A DNA stretch of 64,000 nucleotides, taken from contig NMRA01000084.1 of the NCBI GenBank assembly GCA_002633005.1, positions 45,072-109,071 on the forward strand, given 5' to 3'. Below the pieces are notes generated by a model, which had not been told where the DNA came from, made no database searches, and was given only the letters and a program-made list of their open reading frames with translations. The DNA comes from Phoronis australis. Its lineage: Eukaryota; Phoronida; Phoronidae. Each line of letters opens with the position of its first letter. Within the stretch, counting starts at the first letter, position 1. Of this stretch, positions 37,075 to 47,800 are shown piece by piece. Both the position numbers and the translations under genes were made by a program.

Positions 37075-37243
37075 GAGTTCTCCAGTGGTAGTGCTAAAAT
37101 TAGAGGTAAGTAGGCGCCAAAAGACCACGTATCACCTTGAGCACTGAACGTAACTTACGGTGCGTAGGCGCTACGTTCAAATGCTAAAAGGTGGTTGGCT
37201 GCGCCTACATGCGCCTACGCCCCACTACGGCACTGGAGTTCTC
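37075..37243. mobile_element. hAT-type MITE with 8-bp target duplication
   Basis: The 153-bp element (37083-37235) starts CAGTGGTAGTG and ends CACTACGGCACTG, inverted repeats with one gap. It is flanked on both sides by GAGTTCTC (37075-37082 and 37236-37243). An 8-bp target duplication with CAGTG ends is diagnostic of hAT-superfamily elements. It has no coding capacity. Confidence 0.85.
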
Positions 37244-38291
37244 CTGATGGCAACACTGTTTTGGTGATTGACTCTAACCTGTCATGACAAGCCTCTTAAA
37301 CTGAGGACCTCAGTAGTGGTCTAAAACAAAGAACAATTTGAAATTTCTTCTGAAGCTCAGAACTAATTACTAATCTCAGCAAGGAGAGAGCTATTTTGCA
37401 ACAGTTAGGTGGTTTTTGACCAGAAGCTTGGCTAACCCTTTTTGACAGCATTAATGGCGGCGAACGTTATGACGCAGCGACATGTTGAACACAAGTGAAA
37501 TGCTTTGCCCAAACAAATCACGGCCACCCATTCCTATTGTTGAAATCAAATACCACTAAGTGAAAGTTAAACACTCGATAAGAAACGCTAATAGAAAATC
37601 CAAATATCCGTTGATGATACTAAAACCCATGTAATATCAGAAGTGGGTTTCTTTACGAGGGCTGTTGATCTCGACGCCACGCACATCGGATTAGGTTCAA
37701 TGGTTTATTCATCGCACCAAGCAACGCATTTAGTTGGCAATGAGAAGAAGTAGTCGGACAGGTAGCCTGAATCTTCCCCCAGGTGGTCATTAAACAGTGT
37801 GCATGCATTATTTTTATTTTACTGTTGTAGATTTTACTAACATGTTATTGAAAGTTCTCCAGAGTCAATTATACCAACACACGTTTCTGTCAATTTTTGT
37901 TCCGAGTTTTGTTACCGTGCACCTCTAACAAAGCGACAAATAGAAAACAAAAACGCGCCCCTTGTGTGAATAAACTGCACAAAATCCTGGGTCCGCCGCT
38001 GTATGCCAATCATCGCTAGACCCGTTGAGTTAAACGAGGAAAGTTCAGTCCCGAGCTCTATACACCAAGTTTCTCATTGAGGTTATCGACGTTCTTTTTA
38101 AAATCGCTTTGAAGGCACACTACCTGGATTTCGTTCCGTTGTCGCAAGAAACTCGTGTAATCACAAATTCACACCAGTCTTTGCGAGGTCATCATCGAAA
38201 TGAATTGGAGGCGAAGCATGCGATCACGAAAGCTTTTGTAGTGTTTTGCGTCCACACATGGGAAACAGTGGACGTTTTCTTCCCAACATGA
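37244..38291. other. Intergenic stretch without recognised gene
   Basis: No gene was found. A solo end similar to the CAGTGGCAGAT-type element (AAAATCCTGGGTCCGCC) lies at about 37981-37997. Confidence 0.4.
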
Positions 38292-38365
38292 TACCGGGAT
38301 TTTCCTTAGATGAGCCCATGGCGTTTATTCGGAAAAGGGGAAGAGTAAACGGAAAGTCCTAATTT
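38292..38365. repeat. Partial inverted-repeat element, TACCGGGATTTTCC end
   Basis: A single end, TACCGGGATTTTCCTTAGAT followed by GAGCCCATGG and TTATTCGGAAAAGG. It matches, in inverted orientation, the right end of the copy at 39361-39722 over about 60 bp. The remainder of the element is absent. Confidence 0.55.
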
Positions 38366-39189
38366 TGGCTACGTAAATGCCATCATGGATTGAATACACC
38401 TAGGCTTAGATTATGAGGTTTCCTGTCATTCTCTACTTAAAACTGTGTTTAAATTTTATGTTAATAAATGCTTAGTTAGCCAACACTTTGTTCGCTTTTT
38501 TGTAAATAATAAATGCTCCATAAAACTTAATTTGGTAATTAAAAGGTGACAGAAACGATGATAAACTAACAATATGAAATAGTCTTTTCAACAACCACGA
38601 AGCTTAGGAAATGAGTGGCGGAACTTAAGTAAAAAATGAAGGGCCACTCAGACCTTTTTTGAACATTACAGCGCTTTCCCGTTGCTCCCAAATTGTTCGA
38701 TTCTATAGCCCAACAACAAGTTGGGAAAATCACACCTGTAGCCAAGATCTTACACGACTGATTAAACCATTCTGGCATTAATGTTTGGAGGGCCGGCTCT
38801 CTTTTGTTCAATAATTGGTCTAATCTCCGATCAGATCGTATCTAGCCTGACTGGGCTGCGCTGCTAAAAATGACAGTTAAGTTATAACATATTTGAACAT
38901 TTCTGAATTCCTTGTCAAATGGAGATCATGCTTAGTTTTTGAATCCCCAAAATCGCCCAAATACAACAGAAGTTAAGGCAATCTATTCTGCCAGGTTTCA
39001 GTAACCCTAACTGAAGCTTGAGAGATAATTGGCCTGCTTGTTGTCATACGAGACAAAAGACTGTGCTGGGCAGTTAACAAAGGAACCAGATGTTATCGCA
39101 CGCTCAGAACCCTCATGTCTGGAAAAGTTGCTGAACGACAGAACGCCGTCATGAGTGGTATTTTGGATACTATTTCATGGCCGGTAATC
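38366..39189. other. Intergenic stretch without recognised gene
   Basis: No supported feature. Confidence 0.4.
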
Positions 39190-39232
39190 CATATAGCCCC
39201 CAACTTATTTGAGTGCTGCGCCGCCCATATGT
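39190..39232. repeat. Partial copy of the ~70-bp palindromic repeat
   Basis: It reads TATAGC..., ACTTATTTGAGTGCTGCG and CCGCCCAT, matching the right half of the tandem units at 10922-11062. Confidence 0.5.
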
Positions 39233-39360
39233 ATTGACGTGTTCTTTCACGATGAGTTTCTCCAGGTGTTTATTACGCCAACTCATTTTAAAAATATATC
39301 AAAGCTTTCATGTGGCTTATTTGAATATCTTGGTGCAGAAGGGTGGGAATTCGACGAGTC

Positions 39361-39722
39361 TACCAGGATTCTCTGTAGATATGCTTACCCGATGAAACGC
39401 CTATGGGCGTTTATTAGGTGTTACAACTTCTGGTGTCAAACCTCCAACAGGGAAGCATTTATTCGGAAAATTTGTTCTTAAAAATCCACTCAGCATCAAC
39501 TTTTATCCACAGATTCAGTTTTGTGGAGCATTGATCATTGTTCATAAAAAACAAACAAAGTGTTGGAGAACTGTGTATTTATTAACTGAAAATTAAAAAC
39601 ACTTTCCGTTTACACGCCTCCTTTTCCGAAAAAACGTCCGGGTGTTTATTTTGTGTTTCTGAAATTCTGAAAATTTAGTTCCGAATACACGACCATGGGC
39701 TTATCTGCGGAAAATCCCGGTA
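39361..39722. mobile_element. Inverted-repeat element with TACCRGGATTTTCC ends
   Basis: The left end TACCAGGATTCTCTGTAGAT and the reverse complement of the right end, TACCGGGATTTTCCGCAGAT, are inverted repeats. Internal blocks GGTGTTACAAC, GGTGTCAA, CAGTTTTGTGGAGCATTGAT and TTTATTAAC are shared in order with the copy at 63208-63648. Frames at 39209-39481 overlap it and are not genes. Confidence 0.75.
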
Positions 39723-39849
39723 TAAATGCATTGAAAGTGCACAAATTAATTTTTTTGTAAAATGACCATGGATGTTCGTTGTACGTGAACTAACCGTCTG
39801 CCGTGCTAAAAAAATCAATTTTCTGTTGGTCTATTCATGCTAGTAACTG

Positions 39850-39960
39850 TGCCGGGCTCACACCTCGCTGGTTGCCTGCGTGCCGCTTGGTGGCCAGTAG
39901 CCAGCACGCGCGCTGGCTAGGCACGTAGGCTATATATTGGACCAGCGAGTGCTCACATCA
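39850..39960. repeat. Palindromic element, ~110 bp
   Basis: The left part GCTCACACCTCGCTGGT, GCCTGCGTGCC is matched in inverted orientation by GGCACGTAGGC, ACCAGCGAGTGCTCAC on the right. The centre is GC-rich and itself palindromic (GCCAGC/GCTGGC). Confidence 0.55.
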
Positions 39961-40699
39961 GAATGGAGGCCGACTCAACTGTGGTGTTAATCAAGATTTT
40001 TTCTCATCGAATCCTTGATTCTGGATCAAAACTGGTACGAAAATAGGTCAAACTTTCACCGGAAGTCGGCCATTGAATTTCTTCATTGGCAACGTGAGGA
40101 ACGTCGAACGCAAATAATTTTACAATGTAGCTCAGACTTCAACGTTTGATTAGCCATCTGTTTGGTTTATTCATTGGTGCTATTGTCTCTGGCTGTGATA
40201 TGTTTGTCCATGGAACGTCTTGGGTGCCACGCTACGCGCAATTAATGACTTCAACTCGCTGGAAGCTGCTGTAATGCATTAGAATACACAACAACAATGA
40301 TCATGATGAAGTTGATCACGATGATGATGTCGTGTTCTAACTCTATTGTGACGTCGTGACGGTTGCCGTGGTCGGCTATGCTAGTCAGTTACTTATTTAG
40401 TCTTTCCCCGTCAATTCAGTCGATATTGGTTTCATACAATGTCACGATTGTGCTACTCTAGAAATAATCGTGTTGGACCAGATCCAGATTATCAGGTTAG
40501 TTAACGGAACGTACGAGACTTGAGTTCTGATTTTATCTGAACCAGACACGTTATTCAGTAGATGAAACTGGTTCTCTGGCGCTATCAGACTAGTGTCCAC
40601 CACTTTGCTTTGGTGTGGCTGGACAATAAGAACCTGGATTAATCATTAGTAGAGGTTTCTTGTTGCCTAATAATCAGCGCTCTATGCCTCTATATTGCC
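39961..40699. other. Intergenic stretch without recognised gene
   Basis: No supported gene. A GATGATG-type microsatellite patch is near 40300-40330. Confidence 0.4.
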
Positions 40700-41245
40700 A
40701 GTGCCACCGTCTCAACCAGGAGTGGCTGGCCATCCCATAGGCCCTTCATGGGGTGGGAGATTTTTGGAGAATTATGCCTCACACTGATTGAACTATCAAA
40801 GTAACGTTGCTATTATGTACCTTTTGTGCACAGAGGGACACCTTAGGAGGCCGTCGATGTTTTAATTCCTTCCAACTTGAACAAATACTCCCGTACAATC
40901 AAACTTCTTTTTTGAGTAGTCCTTTGTTCATTTGCCCAAATCGGCAACAAGTCATCTTTACACTGCTTATATGCCAGGACGTAATATCTCTTAGCGTGAG
41001 TATCACTGGCAGTTGCTGATTTGGGCAACTGAATGAAGGACTGTTTGACTGCAGCAGTATCTGGTCGAGCTGGGAAGATTTAATATATCAACGGTCTCCT
41101 AAGGTATCCCTCTATATGCAAAAGTTATTAAAATCAATGTAACTTTGATGGCTTAATCAGTTTTAAGCATAATTTGCTGAAAAGCTTTCGGCATATGAAG
41201 GGCCTATGCCTATGGGATGGCCACCGTTACTACTGCTAGCTGGCT
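40700..41245. mobile_element. Complete short foldback element, ~240-bp arms
   Basis: Arms 40700-40941 and 41011-41245 are inverted copies around a spacer of about 70 bp. Matching pairs include GGCCATCCCATAGG with CCTATGGGATGGCC. Others are ACACCTTAGGAGGCCGTC with its inverted counterpart near 41095, and TTCATTTGCCCAAATC with GATTTGGGCAACTGAA. Outer ends carry the CCACCGT terminal motif. It defines the unit from which the truncated copies at 11.5, 12.3 and 16.3 kb derive. Confidence 0.8.
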
Positions 41246-41330
41246 TACATGTTGTGATCAGACATACTTCCAATGTGCTTCCTTTAATAAGTAATCACCT
41301 TATGGAAAATTTTAATGATGAATAAACAAT

Positions 41331-41818
41331 TTTAAAATTAGCACGTAATAAATAAAGACATATCTATCCAATCCAACATTTCGGTTTATTTCATTAAACC
41401 ATTCTCAAGGAAACAGTTACAAACACAAAACAAGCGACACAGGTAGAGAAGAGACTGTACAGGTACACAGGTACACATCAAAATGCATTGTGAGGAGGAG
41501 AGACCAGAAATCAAAACAACCCTATATGCAGACAAGGATAATGCCACCCTGAGGCTCCGCATAAAGGAGGCTATGCATATGGTTGAATCATGCTGAGCGT
41601 TACCTCAATAGAAACATTGGTTCATTTGAGCTCCAACTGTTTTGATTTCTAGTCTCTCCCCTTCACAATGCATTTTGATGTGTACCTGTACAGTCTTTTC
41701 TCTACCCGTGTCGCTTGTTTTGTGTTTGTAACTGTTTCCTTGAGAATGGTTTAATGAAATAAACGGAAACGTTGGATTTTATAGATATGTCGTTATTTAC
41801 TTACGCGCTAATTTTAAA
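41331..41818. mobile_element. Palindromic element, ~190-bp arms
   Basis: The left arm (41331-41522) and right arm (41634-41818) are inverted copies. Examples are TTTAAAATTAGC with GCTAATTTTAAA at the outer ends. Further in, TCATTAAACCATTCTCAAGG pairs with CCTTGAGAATGGTTTAATGA, and ACATCAAAATGCATTGTGA pairs with TCACAATGCATTTTGATGT. The spacer is about 110 bp and non-coding. A small TACACAGG duplication distinguishes the left arm. Confidence 0.85.
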
Positions 41819-44800
41819 GTTCGTGCTTCTGTTCTGGCCTAAATCAAATGTGAATAAACAATTGCCATCTCAAGTGTAAGTAAATGTTTGGGACAGCCTG
41901 ACTTTATAAGCTATCGGAAATTCCCAAACTCTGGGACATTGATGTTGTATAGCTGGCAATGTAATCAATTATAGTTTCATTCACACATTGAAATGTTACC
42001 CATAGTTTCTGTGATCTGCATCAGTGCAAGACTTCAACATCAAAGTGAAAAAGTTTTGATTTAGCAAAATATAATTGCTTGGAGACGCCACATTGTTGAT
42101 GCAAACATTTCTAACAGCATTTGTGGCTCTTTGTCTGAAACAAAATAATGGTTGCTGTTGTCTCCCACCATTGGTTGAGTCGTAAGTAGGACTGAGATAA
42201 TAATTGGGTGAGCTGGAGTTATGGTCTCTGTACATTTACATTTTGCTATGAATTTAGAAATAAAATTTTGAAAAATGCTGAAAAATTAACACCAGCCTAT
42301 CTTCGATGACCAGTTAGGGCCCAATGGTGTGCAACAAAATTTACGAAAGAGTCCCTCACCTTTTTCCAAAGGAACTCCTTGGGAACTTTTTGGAAGCACT
42401 GTCAGTAATTTGTTTATAATCTCCATAAGGTTATGCTGCACCTTACCATTAAGTTAGAATTTAGTCAAGTGTCCAGAAAATTATACAAATAAGCTCTGTA
42501 AAATATTATTTTCTCAAAGTAGAAAGCCTGTAAACTTGATTTTCAACTTCATGCGAATGTCATTAAGTTAGTGGGTCACATGACCGTGTGTTTTTTATAG
42601 TTATGCAAAAAGTGAAGGTACATTTTGAGCAAAATAATGGTATCAATAGCATGACCTCCGTTTATTTGAGATAAGTACTCAAGATGAGTTCTCAAAAATG
42701 CTAGTTTTATAAATTATCATTTTGTTTTAGTTTTCATTTTATGCAATGTCTGATTTTTTCATAATTAAAAGTCCTTGATGTTCCCTCAAAGAAAAGTGGG
42801 ACAGTGGTTGCTAACTGCACTTTGGAGAACAGTACAAAAAGCACAATCAGCCTGTTGAAGGTTCACGGGAATCCGATTGGCAGTTCCTGAGATACGATGT
42901 TCCTTAAGAATTTGAGAATGCCTTAAAGCAATCTCCGGTCACCTTACCAAAATGTGATTAATTCTCACCTACTGGAGACTTGTCAGAAGGATAAAATAGC
43001 CACCGGTGTTTCCAATGCATCTTTGATTCCTCCCGTGAGCCCGATACAACAAAAACTTACCTGATCTTGGACATTACCTATCCATAATGTGGAAGCTGGT
43101 AGAAGAAATACTTGAAATGCTTGAGATTTTAACAAATTAACCAACAGCATGCATTGGTGTTATATCCTCTCCAAATTCTTGCTTGAGCTGACTCAGATGA
43201 GCTTTAGCACTGTGGATGTTATTAGATTAGATTAGATTATTTGGACAATTGTTGAGTCTACATTGTGGAACATTAGTCTGACTGAATCAGTGTGTAGGGC
43301 TCGTCCATTTGACTCAGCATCCAAATTTGTGGCATTCATTTCAATTTGTGGGGATCTATTTCAAATTTTCAGGGTTCATGAAAACTGCTGCATTATGCAA
43401 AAGAATGATTTTGCTTTTCCTTTTTTACTACATTATTTTAACAATATCCAGCCCATGCCCTTCACACATTATAACATGGTTAATGCTTATTGATATTTCT
43501 TTCATGCTTTGTCAACTTGTTCCTTATATCCCAGTGTTTTCAACAACCTGTTTTGACTCCACTCTTGTGTCGAGTTTGAATTTTCTGTTGTGGAGATCAT
43601 TGTCATTCTAAAAAAACGGTAGTGCTGCACATACCCAGCAGATCCATAAAATCAACATGTCTTTGGTTTTGAAGCACCAAATGTTGCTATATCACTGTCT
43701 TTTTATTTTCAACAATAAACAAGTACCCAATATTGCTTACAAAAACATATCCCCTTGTTGTGACAATGTAATAAGTTGGACATTGTGAAGCTACACCATT
43801 GAGTTTGCGCTGAGGAAAAAAACCTGTTTGTTGGGGTGTTGGTGGAGGAAACGCCGAATGAGGACAACATGAAAGGAACACCAAGTACTCTTTTTTACTC
43901 TTTTTTTCTTCTCTACACTTTTGTGAAAGAATGCAATCAAAAATAGCCAATGATGAAAGTTTCCATCTCCAAAAATTACTTTGTGGTTTCGGTTTTACAG
44001 TGTCATTCTTCTGTCTTTTATACACTTTTGTTTGATGGCAAAATATCAATTTTAGTTCTTACTGTTGTTCTTCAAAATAATTTGATGCTGTTTACACCTT
44101 GACAAACTCTTGCAATTTCCTGATTTGGTATACTTAATGCTAATTAATATTGACTCTGTCCTTGTGAAGTCGTGGATGCTACTCACAATAGCCTGAAGCC
44201 AATCTGATACCAGCTTTTACCATTAAACAAACAGTAACCATTGCCAGTGACCAAGAAGATGTTTAAATAATAGTATGAATCAATAGTATTTGTTTACTCA
44301 TGATCGCATAATACAATGCAATCTTTTTCCATAATCGATGTCTTCTTGTCTATGGAATTCTGTCAGCTGTCTAGAAACTACAAACATCATATATTTGTTT
44401 AGTTACTTGGTGCTTGGATTCAGGTAAATGTTGATTTGGTTAACTTAGAAAAACGTCTTGGGGACCCAAGCAGTGTAGTGAAATGTTGCTCTAGATTACA
44501 TTTTTGACTTCTGAGGCGAATTGTGTTTATAGACTTTATGGGTGCATTTGATCCAACAGAAGAAACGTGTTATGGACTATTTTTCAAAGCTTGATGATGC
44601 TTGGTTTTGATTGCTGACTATAACCAGGTTTAAGTTTAAAATGGATGTACGCAGAGGTGCTGAAAAGCGGCGGGCTACTTCCAAAAAGTATCGAACTCAC
44701 ATGGCAAGTACAGCCCCCTTTTGTGACTTCATATACGGTGCTTTAAAGTATCAATTTTTGTCCTGTGTATCACATGCTTTTTATGAAGTCATTGATGGTT

Positions 44801-44847
44801 TTCATCTTAAGACTTTATGGTGAAATATTCTGGCTTTAAATTTTCAG
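41819..44847. other. Region upstream of inversin; old repeat copy, no gene seen
   Basis: About 42420-42910 is the second copy of the diverged repeat at 4420-4895. A short ATTAG tandem patch lies near 43225. No 5' untranslated exon, TATA box or CpG-rich promoter of inversin could be identified with confidence. Confidence 0.45.
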
Positions 44848-44892
44848 GAAGTGGTCATGTCTTCCAGCAATACCAGACCAGCAAGCAACAAG
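44848..44892 (+). CDS. INVS: INVS exon 1 (start codon)
   Basis: The ATG at 44857 opens a 12-residue segment ending in a GTAAGT donor at 44893. A TTTTCAG precedes 44848, so this may be the first coding exon spliced to an upstream untranslated exon. It joins exon 2 in phase 0. The short, serine-rich leader is not conserved, so the start is inferred from the frame and the expected leader length before the first ankyrin repeat. Confidence 0.6.
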
Positions 44893-47800
44893 GTAAGTAC
44901 TAGTACCTCATTGTTGTTCATGGACGTTTTCACAGAGCGCTCACAAATATCAGGCTTATTTCACTTAGTGTTTGGGTTGAATTGATCACTCGGCGCTGAG
45001 GTCGCCAAGCAAAATCTGAGGTCGCCATAAGTCAAATGAGTACTGAGTTTGTGGATCCTGGTGTAAAAGGTGGCAAGCAAAAAAAGTTGTATCACTATTC
45101 TTTATGCGTGCGTCTTGAATTTCTCCACCTAATTGCTCATTTCATTCCTCATTACCGCAATTCCTCCAGCTGACAAACAAACAATCATGGAACACAGACA
45201 ACACTGGGGGTGTGGTTCACCGGTCTTACCCGTTTTTTGCCCGACAGTTTTGACTTCCGTCTGTTTATTTCCTGTTGTAATTTGACTGCTTATTTGCTGT
45301 GTGCTGACTGCTGTGGTGGCAAATTCACTGGTTTCACAAAATAGATGGAACAGCTGCGGCCCAACACAAACTTTGAAACAAATTAGGGGGATTATTGTCT
45401 GACTTTGATATTTGCAGTGGCGATTTCGTGATGACTTGCAACCTTTGCCCGGTCGCTGAACACATTCTGAGGTCGCATTGGCGACCTGCAGGTAGCCAAA
45501 TCGAGCGCTGTCACTTCTCTTGGTCAGCAGTTATTTCAAGAACATCTAGGATACTCCATCTCAGCTTAACAAGCACACTGCACTTTGTGTTTAAAATATA
45601 AATTGGCAAAGTCGCATTTAAATAGTTGGAAATGGCGAGATTTGAGGATTTAGAAGTACAACAGTACTGTGCTTACATTTATGCTTAAATTCTGAAATGG
45701 TTTTTTGCTTTAGCATTGCTATTTCATGTGTGTATTTGTGTTATAGCCAGTGACCAGTGTGTCACATACCGATGTAGTGACCAACGAGACAGCGACCCAT
45801 ATGCATGCTGCTGCCATCAATGGAGACAGATCTGTTCTAGCCAAATTACTTGTGTGTAAGTAATTCTGTATAGACCCATCTCAACAGTTAGTCATGTATG
45901 CATTGATGAAGTGACTAAGCTAACTAGAAGATGAGGCTGATCACCATGACTGAGTAGCTAGACCAGGTTCTCTGCACTAAACATGACCAATATTGATGTT
46001 TTTCATTTGGCAATGGCAAACCAAAGTTCTCGACGATCTTATCTTTCATCACTTCCCACCAGAGCTCTCTAATAACACTTCAACTACGTTACTCCAACCG
46101 GCTTTGACTTGGTATTTTCTTGATTCTCCTTAAAAATCTCTTAAACCAATGGGATGCCTTAATACGTTAGACAGTGTGAGGTGTTTTATAGTGGCTGAGA
46201 ACCCATGTTCCATACTTTGATTTTAACATCTTATCGCTATAAATGCTAATAAAATAAGCATTACTATAAAATTACCTGACTTAATAATTCCTAACAGAGA
46301 GGAGGCAGTGTGGCCTAGTGTGATAAGTGTCCACCTCTTTTACTAAAGCTGTGGGTTCGAGTCCCACTTGGGCACACTGCTAAGCCCTTGAGTCGGGTCT
46401 AACTCCTCAGCTTGGTGTTAACTACATATCAATAAATCATAAAACTGGTTCCCAGTGATTAGTGCAATGGCCCCAACTGAGAGGCCTGGGCATATCTTGT
46501 GCAATGTTAACCAGACCGCTTGCAGTTATTTTTCTCCATTGCAAACTCCAGTTATTTGCCCCTCGTTTGCAATTTGCACTCAAACGCTCTATGTAAGCTG
46601 GAACCAAGTCACCTCGGTGGGTCTGGCATCGTAACCAGCATATAACCAATGAGCAGTTGTGGAAGAATCTGCCATTACATAGTTTTGTTGCTAATTATTC
46701 CTAGTGTTTCTCGAGTATTTTTCCCAGTATATGGAAACTAAACACGTTGATTGAAAACTACACTACCACTTATCCATATGTTTCACTTCCGTGGCAGGCT
46801 TAGGCGCTTTCACTGATAGATGAAGCAAACATGAGCTGTTTTGCACGTCACTGGTGTCTGTTCAGATTTAAGACACTCAAATTCTTAAGAAACATATCCT
46901 CTGTTGTCGGCTAATGCAAACTGAGCAGAATCTGAAATAACAAGGAAAGCAAATAGCAATTCAGACAAGCAAGATATTAATTTCTCATTGGTGACCACTT
47001 TCTGAATGCTAAGTGGTCTAAATCAAAAGTTAGTTGTTGTGACAAGTGGAGATTTCTTGCCGCTTTAAATTTAACAAAAATGTCTTCATTGTCTGCATTC
47101 ATTGCAATGTTCGTTTATTGACAATTATATAATTTTCTAAAAGTGAAACGTGATCTTTCCAGCCACGTCCAAAGACATCGATGCGGGTGACCAGTTTGGC
47201 CGGACATCACTCATGTTCTGTGTCCTGGGTGACCGATTGGACTGCGCAGAGCTCCTCATCAAGGCTGGCTGTCACATCGACCAGAAGGACAAGGGAGGAC
47301 GCACAGCTCTCCACTGGTCAGCGCACAAGGTAAGTGCTGAAATGTGAGGGTAAAGCTTCAGTCGTCAAATAGTGACGTTTATTTTTGTAAAGAGGAGATT
47401 TATTTTTATGTACCCACATTATACATAAATGTGGCGCATATTTTGTCGCCATCATGTCCGGTTGTCTGGTTATCTGCTCGAATATCTCAAAAGCCTCAGC
47501 TGAGATTCTGATGAAACAAAATTCAAGGGTGTGATGCATCACTAGGACAGTGTATGTCAATTTTCAATTTGACTTGCCCCGGGGTCGGGTGGTGGAGCTT
47601 TTCCACAAACTTTTAGGAGAAGAGGGTTTCCAGATGATTATAGAGAAGTGATTATACCGATTTTAATGAACCTTCAGACACAATGGAACGTGTTGTCAAT
47701 TCACCTGCACCGGTTGATTTTCATGTATATTCGACTACTGCAGCACCATCTAGAGGCAGTTGTCTCAAACAGGGCTTTTTGAATGTTTTGTACAGGAAGA

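Noticed and set aside
39209-39481. A 90-codon plus-strand frame
   Set aside because: It overlaps the palindromic repeat fragment and an inverted-repeat transposon.
44611-44823. 70-codon frame upstream of inversin as an extra 5' coding exon
   Set aside because: It does not connect in frame to exon 1 through a supported splice site and does not resemble inversin's N terminus.
44961-45515. Possible inverted-repeat element in inversin intron 1 (GAGGTCGCC and GGCGACCTGCAGG)
   Set aside because: The inverted similarity is short and interrupted, and no boundaries or target duplication could be fixed.
46306-46381. Possible functional tRNA gene
   Set aside because: The T arm is perfect but the acceptor stem is not correctly spaced from it and no proper anticodon stem forms. 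The body continues as a SINE.
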